Part shown: positions 56,531 through 64,000 of the stretch, piece after piece | Layout: every line of letters begins with the position of its first letter | Numbering within the stretch: position 1 is the stretch's first letter | Assembly (NCBI RefSeq): GCF_027172205.1 | Contig: NC_070614.1 | Coordinates: 40,926,001-40,990,000, forward strand | Length of the DNA stretch: 64,000 nt | Direction of reading: 5' to 3' | Source: Podarcis raffonei | Lineage: Eukaryota; Chordata; Lepidosauria; Squamata; Lacertidae | Program-made: the position numbers and the translations under genes | Notes under the pieces: generated by a model | Told to the model about the DNA's origin: nothing | Databases searched by the model: none | The model's input: the letters and a program-made list of their open reading frames with translations, nothing else

Positions 56531-58092
56531 GAGGAATCCCAGATAAGTAAACCCCAGGGTTCTCCAAGACACAGACTGAAAACTCACTGAATTAATTCAG
56601 TGGCTCTTCAACTACTTTGACTGCCAATCCCAACAACTTTAAAGCAATGCACCAGACTCCTTCCTTGTTCATTCAAAATATTTATCTCCCGCCTTTCTGT
56701 CAGAAAAAGGAGGCATTTGAGGCAGCTAACAAAATGCCTTTGTTTTAGAAACATACTCTCTCAAACTACCAGACTCTCCAAATGGATCTGAAGTACTTAG
56801 GTGCTCTAAGCTCTTTATATATTATCTAGATTTATCTCTCACCTCCCAGCATAATATTTTATACCATGGGAACATGGAACATGGTACGTTATAGAACATA
56901 AGCTAAAAAGAGAGAGAAGTTCTCTGCCTTTGCGAAGAAAAGTGACGCAGGGGGTAGATCCATCCTGAATATTGACTTTCCAACGCACCTCATTTGTATG
57001 CCTTTTTTGAGCATTCATTTGTAGGAACTGCTGCCTCATGCCAAGAGTTTTAGAACAATCATCCCTCCCTTGCCAAGTCCAGTGTTTACATTCCCAGGTC
57101 GCAGCAGGCTAAGGGGAAAGGAGCAACACAGAACGTCTTGGATACCAGCCTCAGCCTATCGCAATGCCCTAGGTCTTGGTTTCAATGGCAAAGAACGAAG
57201 GAACAGATCCAGCCCATGCCAGCAGCTGCACTTTTCTCCCTGGAGTCCCCTTGCTTTAACCTACTGGACTCAGGGCTGGGAGTCAATGACTTCAATTCTC
57301 TAGGCTCCAATCCAACCCAGATCCCTGTCATTAGGGGAACTGTTTATAGCACCACCAACGAGCACGGTGCTTTATGGAGCAAGCCAATCAGCAGCAGCAA
57401 CAAAGTGCCCCAATGAGCTTACAATCTGAATGCTCGCAGTAACAGTGGTGGCTGCTGCAGCAGCAGCATGGGGTGGGGGTGGGGACTAAGAAAACCAGGG
57501 AACGGGAGAAACAGGGGTGCAAAAAAAAAAAAAATAACAGAGGGCACCAGAGGTGAATGGATCACAGGAAAATAATCCTGGCACTTTGGCCCCATAAATT
57601 TCCCACCCACTCCAGGGGATCAGACACACTGGGGGACCAGGAGTCGTTAACCCAAAGATCTACCCAGAAGTCCTCCCCATAGATTATAGGAGTTTAAACA
57701 CTCATCATCCCCTGCTCTAATCTGGCCCGCCCCAAACTCAAAGAAGCACGCGCTACCCTCCTGACTGAAGAGGACCCGGGATCCCCAACCCCACCTGTCT
57801 CCTCTAAAACCTCCTGCTGTCTTCCCTTCCGGAGATCCAAGGAATCCTGGCTCCCCAACGCCACCTCCATTTACCAGCCCACCAGGCTCCTCCCTATGCT
57901 GAGAAGGGAACCCAATGACAATCGCGGCTCCCTCCCAGTCGTCTCCCTCCTAACCCGCTTCTTCCTTGCTAGAAACCCAGCAGTTTTGCATCCTGTTCTC
58001 CACCCTCGGGGTAGAGACTGTAACGCACGAGCCTCCGCCCCCCCCTCCCCCGGCAGCGTTCACAATGGTACTTTCCGCAGAGGATCCCTTAC

Positions 58093-58240
58093 CGCCAATT
58101 CCAAACACCGCAGCAGCTCCCGCACTTGGGGACCGGACTGAACCAGCTGTCTCTTTCTCGTTAGGGGTGGGTGGCTGGGTGCGGGGAAGGGGACTGACGA
58201 CAAGGCAGTCTCTGACGGAGAAGGGAGCAGTGCAGCATGG
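58093..58240 (-). other. BCKDK: Candidate noncoding first exon of BCKDK
   Basis: On the minus strand a good donor, TTGGCG|GTAAGG, ends at 58093 within a CpG-rich block (57.9-58.3 kb), just downstream of an ACTACATTTCCCATGC motif. No ATG-led frame passes the donor, as expected for an untranslated exon. BCKDK exon 47563-47778 needs such a partner at its acceptor. Confidence 0.55.
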
Positions 58241-58250
58241 GAAATGTAGT
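58235..58250 (-). promoter_or_regulatory. ZNF143/THAP11-type promoter motif
   Basis: The minus strand ACTACATTTCCCATGC fits the ACTACAATTCCCAGCATGC-class element common at CpG-island housekeeping promoters. A second, similar ACTGCATTTCCCATG is at 58368-58382. Confidence 0.6.
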
Positions 58251-58559
58251 CTCGTCAACGCACTCTCTGCATGCCTTCAGTGCGCTGACAAAACTAAGAT
58301 ACCCAGAAACCCCTGCGCGGTAAGGCGGGATTATGGTGGGGGAATTTTTTTTTGCTTGTTAGTGCCTCATGGGAAATGCAGTCCGTCAATGAGGCAAAAC
58401 AGGGAACAAGGCAAGTTGAAAACAATTCCTGCTAAAAGACGGGAGAGCATAAGGCGGACGTTTTCAGCACATTTTTGGGACACAGATTAACTGCTGCGTT
58501 TAAAGAGGAGCACCTTTCAAACCAACCAACGTTATTATGGTGTAAGCTTCATAATGCAG

Positions 58560-58785
58560 TCATGGCAGCATGGTGTAGTGGTTAGAAACGTTGGACGAGG
58601 GCCTGGGAGACCAGGGTTTAAATCCTCATTCATTCATGATGCTCACTAGGTTACCTTGGGCTCGCCTGTCTCTCAGCCTAACCTGCCTCACAGGGTTGTT
58701 GTGGGGATAAAATGGGTCTGGAGGTTGCCATGTATATGCCAGCTTCTTGGAGGAAAGGTGGAATATCAGTAATAAATAATAGTGC
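58560..58785 (+). repeat. tRNA-derived SINE
   Basis: A-box-like TGGTGTAGTGGTTAGAAACG and B-box-like GGTTTAAATCC, then CTGCCTCACAGGGTTGTTGT, ending in AGTAATAAATAATA. It is the forward copy of the family at 50.1 and 53.1 kb. Confidence 0.75.
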
Positions 58786-59094
58786 AAAGGTTTGAGTGTG
58801 CTTATGTATCAGATGTGTGCATCGGAAAACTGGTCGCCCACTACAAAGTGCACATCTGAAGCCTCTGACAAGAATCAAATTCAAACCAGAGTATTTGTAC
58901 AAGAGAAGATGTGTCAAATAATTTAAATTTTGGCGCAGTATATTGGCCAACATGCATCGTGCCGCAACAAGGAACTTATTTCACAAATGAGATGCATTCC
59001 CCTTTTAAAAACAACACACAATTAAGCCTGGCCTATGCAGAATTCCTATACCAATTGCCATTGGAGCTTGGGCTATAAATGTTAGAAATAAATA

Positions 59095-59512
59095 AATGGG
59101 TTTTGGCTTGCCTATCTCTGCAAAGAATTGATGCTTTTGAATTATGGTGCTGGAGGAGACTCTTGAGAGTCCCATGGACTGCAAGAAGATCAAACCTCTC
59201 CATTCTTAAGGAAATCAGCCCTGAGTGCTCACTGGAAGGACAGATCCTGAAGCTGAGGCTCCAATACTTTGGCCACCTCATGAGAAGAGAAGACTCCCTG
59301 GAAAAGACCCTGATGTTGGGAAAGATGGAGGGCACAAGGAGAAGGGGACGACAGAGGACGAGATGGTTGGACAGTGTTCTCGAAGCTACAAACATGAGTC
59401 TGACCAAACTGCGGGAGACAGTGGAAGACAGGAGTGCCTGGCGTGCTCTGGTCCATGGGGTCACGAAGAGTTGGACACTACTAAACGACTAAACAACAAC
59501 AACATCTCTACA
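59095..59512 (+). repeat. BovB LINE 3' end
   Basis: A long open frame gives the C-terminus of BovB ORF2: RRLLRVPWTARRSNLSILKE, then RLQYFGHLMRREDSLEKTLM, RGRQRTRWLDSVLEATNMSL and WRALVHGVTKSWTLLND plus stop. It ends at the (AAC)n run ACTAAACAACAACAAC. It is 5'-truncated. BovB is known for horizontal spread between squamates and ruminants. Confidence 0.9.
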
Positions 59513-59717
59513 AAGGATGGCCAGGTTGCCACAACATGGAGGTGGAAACTAATTTCCACATGTATATAGAATCGAGCTCTTAACTGTGGCATAAACATTT
59601 CATGAGCAGTGAAGTAAGAGAAGGCTGAATGGCAGGAATGGGGATGCTGGTTGAAAGAATACTTATAGTTCCCTTCATGTTTGGGAGACAAATTCACCCT
59701 AAGCACTTAGGAGTCCC

Positions 59718-59925
59718 ACTGGAACATAGGAAGCTGTCTTATATCGGATAGTCAGCCCTTTGGTCCATCTAGCTTAGTACTGCTTACACAGGCTGGCAGT
59801 GGCTCCCCAAGGTTTCAGGCAAGGAATCTTTCAAAGCCCTACCTGGAGATTCCAGGGATTAAAGCTACAACCTTCAGCATGCAAAACTGATGTTCTCCCA
59901 CTGAGCTACATCCCTTTCCCATTGA
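59718..59925 (-). repeat. tRNA-derived SINE (reverse)
   Basis: The plus strand starts ACATAGGAAGCTGTCTTATA and ends with the reversed tRNA-like head GTTCTCCCACTGAGCTACAT. It matches the 44.9 kb family. Confidence 0.7.
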
Positions 59926-60052
59926 GTTCAATGGGACATACTCAGAAGTGTGCCTAGAATTTTAGAAGGAACAAGGCTAAAGTGAGGCACAGCTTGAATT
60001 GTTGGTAATATTTGAAACACTGTTGACTCTGATCTTGTATTACATTACTGTA

Positions 60053-60408
60053 CAGTGGTACCTCGCAAGACGAATGCCTCGCAAGACAAAAAACTCGCCA
60101 GACGAAAGGGTTTTTTGTTTTTTGAGCTGCTTCGCAAGATGATTTTCCCTATGGGCTTGCTTCGCAAGACGGAAACGTCTTGCAAGTTTGTTTCCTTTTT
60201 CTTAACACCGTTAATACAGTTGCGACTTGACTTCGAGGAGCAACTCATAGAACGCGGTGTGGTAGCCTTTTTTGAGGTTTTTAAAGACTTTGGTGATTTT
60301 TGAAGCTTTTCCAAAGCTTTCCCGACACCGTGCTTCGCAAGACGAAAAAAATCGCAAGGCGACAAAACTCGCGGAACGAATTAATTTCGTCTTGCGAGGC
60401 ACCACTGT
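60053..60408. mobile_element. Tigger/pogo-like MITE (long, CGCAAGACG subfamily)
   Basis: Ends CAGTGGTACCTCGCAAGACG and ...CGTCTTGCGAGGCACCACTG with TA flanks. The interior has repeated TCGCAAGAC motifs. It is about 356 bases, and the well-kept ends suggest a younger subfamily. Confidence 0.8.
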
Positions 60409-60597
60409 ATCTTCAGTGACAAAGCTGGGGAATCAGAGAAAGCACTGGAATTACTCAATAAGCTAGCTCAGGTGTTGACTACGAGTTACACTGACAGAGT
60501 GGGGCTGAAATAATGTCGACATTGTGAAAGTCCCATCAGAGGAATGGTAGGCACAGCTGTGAAGTCACAATCCTTTGGGATGCAAGCATATGAAGAT

Positions 60598-60690
60598 CAT
60601 AGAATTGTAGGGTTGGAAGGGACCCTAAGAGTCATCTAGTCCAACCCCCTGCGATGCAGGAATCTCAACACACAGCCTCCCAATTTGAAA
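60598..60690 (-). repeat. CR1 LINE 3' end (reverse)
   Basis: ATCATAGAATTGTAGGGTTG, then GACCCTAAGAGTCATCTAGT and CCAACCCCCTGC. This is the reverse of the CR1 tail seen at 44.1 kb. Confidence 0.85.
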
Positions 60691-60699
60691 CCATAACTG

Positions 60700-63629
60700 G
60701 ATGAATGTTACGTTGTGAGCATTCTTGACATGGCAATCACTACAAAAGTCCAAGAGGTTGCAAGAGAAGATTTCTAAAACCCCAGAAGCCCCCCTGGAAG
60801 AACATTGGGAAGATCAAGAAGGGACTGTTCAAAATGAAGGACTTTAAAGAGATGCTTCTGAAGACTATGCGTCTCTGCTGAGAAACAAACTTCTGCAGCT
60901 AGAACAGGAGCAGCATAAGCACACTCTTGTCAGAGGTGGTTAAATTCAGTGGCACAACAGGATGTTTGCTTCCAGCTTATAAGCGTTGCTTCTGCTGCAG
61001 CTGAAACATTGTTTTGATCCTGTGAGGAGGGGGAACATTTCTAAACCACAGGCTGCATGTAAGGCAGAATGTCCTGTTATTGGCGAAGCCATGCATAGAC
61101 AGAGTCCAGTGAGCTGATCCCAGACCGTTCCTTAGGGGCTGAACACTTTGTGGAAGAGACGAGCCAGTTCTTTATGAACTTTTTCTGAAAAGCCTGAAAT
61201 TAAAAATGAGGTACCACCACTCTTGCCCCGCCCCACAAAAAAAAAATGAAAGCTAGGAATTCAAGAGGCTGCTTTCTCCAGATATATTTTTTTTATTGTT
61301 ACAGAGGTTTTTCTTTCTGCTAGGATTGCTATTTTAAATTGATCAGTCAGTTTAATCAAATATCCTTTGACTGATGGTTGTTTTTACAGTGCTCTTGATT
61401 ATCTGGGAAACAAAGCAGTGTGGCGGACCCTATTAATACAAGCACTTATTTAAAAAGTTAAGGCTGCACCTTAAAAAAAACACAATTCCCTTTTATGTTT
61501 TGCGCAGAACTCACTACGTCTTCTAAGATGCTACCTGACGCAACAACACTCAAAAGCAAAGTACATTCAGAAGAAAAAGTCGTGTTGTTTTTGTTCATAT
61601 GTAACTTTATGCGGACTGAATCAATCAAGACTCTCATTATCAATCATGATTTCTTGCATTAGGTGGCAAGCTGTTTTCTTTCTTGGATGGCTCTATTGTG
61701 CTTCATACAAAAAACCTATTTCTTGCTTACTTTCAGACTGTTAACGGTGGCTACACAGTGACCCCTGCAGTTGGCTGGGAGTACATACAGAGAAGGGATG
61801 CGGGTGGCGCTGTGGGTAAAAGCCTCAGCGCCTAGGGCTTGCCGATCGAAAGGTCGGCGGTTCGAATCCCCGCGGCGGGGTGCGCTCCCGTTGTTCGGTC
61901 CCAGCGCCTGCCAACCTAGCAGTTCGAAAGCACCCCCGGGTGCAAGTAGATAAATAGGGACCGCTTACTAGCGGGAAGGTAAACGGCGTTTCCGTGTGCG
62001 GCTCTGGCTCGCCAGAGCAGCAATGTCACGCTGGCCACGTGACCCAGAAGTGTCTTCGGACAGCACTGGCCCCCGGCCTCTTGAGTGAGATGGGTGCACA
62101 ACCCTAGAGTCTGTCAAGACTGGCCCGTACGGGCAGGGGTACCTTTACCTTTACCTTACATACAGAGAAATAGAACCACCATTTCAAATTGGGGAAAAAA
62201 TACTGGTAAGTCATTCACTTTCGACTTTATAGTCTATGCCAGCAATTGCCAACCTGGTGGTTGCCAGATGTTCTGGACCATAACTTCCATCAGCCCCAAC
62301 CAGCTGCTGGCTGAGACTGAAGAGAGTTGCAGTCTCAGGCTTCTGGAGGGACCCAGGGTGCTTAAGTCAGCTGCATGGTCCCCCCCCCGATAATTCTAAT
62401 GCACAAAGATGTTTTAAGGTCTACTCTGCCTCACTTTCTCTGAAAATGGGTATTGAAAGCTGTGCTGGAAGCCTGTAGAAAACAAATTGAAAAGTGGCTG
62501 CTTGCCCATCTTTTGCCAGACCCAGTTTTTTTTTGGTATCTAAGGCTGCAAACCCAAATTTCCCACCGCACTGTAGTGGTACACATATAATGGTAAACAT
62601 GTAGTGGTGCTCATCAGATGTTGCTGGGCTTGAAATCCAATCAGCCCGAGCCAGCATGGCCGGGGGGTGGGGTGGGGGAACAGGACCAGAGTCAAAAAAC
62701 AACTCGAGCGGCCATCCTTGGCCTTGCGGTTTCAATCCTAATGAAAATAATTCACAGTTTGCTACCATTTTAATGGTACCTCAGAATCTGTGGCCTGCTT
62801 CAGCCTTCCTAACAGAAGGGCCCTCCTGTTATGTAAAAGGCAGCTGTTATTAATTATGGTGAGAAAGGATGAGCTTTTGTTTGTGCTTCAGTAACTAAGC
62901 CAAGCCCAGTCACAAGCTGGTTCTGCTCAATTTTGTATCTATTCAGTGCTCTTTTTCAAAAAGGAAAAATGGTGATGGTACTCACCATGAAGTTGTTGCA
63001 GTAAGTGCCACACTTTTAAAACATGGGGGGAGAGAAGTGCCCGTACTGCATACCTTGAGTATCCCCAGAAAAAAGCACTCTATTACAACCAAAAAGAGAC
63101 ATAACAGCTCTCAATTCAACGCTTTTCAATGTGATCACGAATAGCTGTATTTTACAAATTGCTCTGTATACAATTTTTTTCTAAAAAGAGCTATAAAAAT
63201 AAGTTTTGTATTAAAAAGAAATAAGGAAAGGAACAAAGGGCTTGATTTACGTATCTGTAGGTCAGCCCAACCAAAAACTGCATCCATTTAAGTTCCAAAA
63301 TGGAGGTTCATAAGCTAATCTGAATGGAGTCCGAAGGGTCAGACAAGTGGAATGCTGATCTCATCGATTTCTGGGAAGACGTTTTCCAAGCTGGAAGAGC
63401 ATTCAGGTGATATAGAAACAGATTAATGGGTTGCAAGCTACCTGCATTTAGTTCCCACTGGAGTCCATAAGACTAATGATAAACTTTTTGCCTTGAATTT
63501 CAATGGGACCTAAGCGCAATGAATTTGGCCCAGATCCAACCCAGTGCTTAAGGAAACACCATAGGTAGGTGAGACCCCTGGGAAACCTCCACCCTCGCAG
63601 GACTTCCCAGCCTGAGGTGCCGCCTTCAT
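60700..63629. other. Intergenic sequence between BCKDK 5' side and VKORC1 3' end
   Basis: Apart from the SINE, I see only AT-rich unique-looking sequence and a decayed MITE core near 62245-62345. The VKORC1 3' UTR should occupy part of 62.5-63.6 kb, but I cannot place its poly(A) site. Confidence 0.35.
61795..62156 (+). mobile_element. Full-length Sauria-type SINE with target duplication
   Basis: The target duplication TACATACAGAGAA is at 61782-61794 and 62157-62169. The tRNA head GGTGGCGCTGTGGGTAAAAG carries an A box and the perfect B box GGTTCGAATCC (61859-61869). The body CTGCCAACCTAGCAGTTCGA follows, with a tail of TACCTTTACCTTTACCTTA. It is the only full-length copy in the window. Confidence 0.9.
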
Positions 63630-63859
63630 TCACTGCCTCTTGGCTTTGGCCACGGGGCGCTTCCAGGCCTGGTTGAGGTAGCCGAGGCGCTTGTAGTTGA
63701 GCAAGAGGAGGGCAAAGTTGAGGAGGTAGGTGCTGATGCAGACCACGCAAAAGTCGTGGAGCACAAAGAACAGGATGTAGGCCAGGTACAGCGAGCCAAC
63801 TATGGAGACGACTGAAGAGCCCAGCAGAGCAATGGCCGCCAGGCCGCTGTTGGAGAAGC
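63630..63859 (-). CDS. VKORC1: VKOR-family enzyme, last coding exon (probably VKORC1)
   Basis: The acceptor ATCCACACAG precedes a 76-residue end: [20 protein letters not shown], then [40 protein letters not shown] and [16 protein letters not shown]. It holds the CxxC active-site pair (FCVVC) that reduces vitamin K epoxide in the ER membrane, set between the last two membrane helices, and a basic ER-type C-terminus. The position next to BCKDK and the KAKRQ end favour VKORC1, but [23 protein letters not shown] is closer to VKORC1L1 wording. Upstream exons lie beyond the window. The acceptor position matches the human exon 2/3 boundary. Confidence 0.85.
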
Positions 63860-64000
63860 CTGTGTGGATGAAGGGGTCTGGGTTACTTTTGTGTTCAGCT
63901 GCAAAAGGGGAAATCATGCTGGCAAGATGGGATTGAAAGATAAAACCGGCCTCCAGCCTTTCGGCTGACCAGCCCAACTTTGGATTTCCAGTCCCCACCT

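Overview
The window comes from a vertebrate nuclear genome and almost certainly from a squamate reptile, perhaps a lacertid-type lizard. The genes are split by canonical GT-AG introns. The repeat load is typical of squamates: tRNA-headed Sauria-type SINEs, BovB, CR1, L2 and L1-like LINE fragments, Tigger/pogo-like and hAT-like MITEs, and long microsatellites. Species cannot be fixed from sequence alone.

Layout, left to right. (1) 249-6539 (+): the 3' part of an inflammasome-type gene. Eight exons join in phase to encode a FIIND (ZU5-UPA) module with the self-cleavage residues in place, then a C-terminal PYRIN domain where the known relatives NLRP1 and CARD8 carry a CARD. Its 5' end is outside the window. 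(2) About 6.5-12.1 kb: intergenic LINE debris and a duplicated block. (3) 12152-30.4 kb (-): a complete interferon-inducible very large GTPase (VLIG/GVIN1/URGCP family) gene. Seven coding exons splice in perfect phase into about 2073 residues laid out as CARD - acidic Ser-rich linker - CARD - short linkers - VLIG GTPase. A perfect ISRE lies just upstream of a noncoding first exon. (4) 30.4-34.9 kb: intergenic, with SINEs and a probable old LTR. (5) 34.9-58.2 kb (-): complete BCKDK, 11 coding exons, 414 residues, with noncoding first-exon candidates at 58.1 kb (ZNF143-type promoter motif) and 54.4 kb (CpG-rich, ISRE, TATA-like). (6) 63630-63859 (-): last coding exon of a VKOR-family gene, probably VKORC1.

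BCKDK next to VKORC1 matches the mammalian neighbourhood and anchors the locus. The two immune genes sit tail to tail beside this conserved metabolic pair. Reading them together, I infer a small inflammasome cluster. One gene offers a FIIND-released UPA-PYD effector that could nucleate ASC through PYD contacts. The other is an interferon-induced giant GTPase with two CARDs that could recruit CARD proteins such as caspase-1. The domain order, splice phases and key residues are read directly from the sequence. The functional coupling is inference, and the novelty has not been checked against databases.
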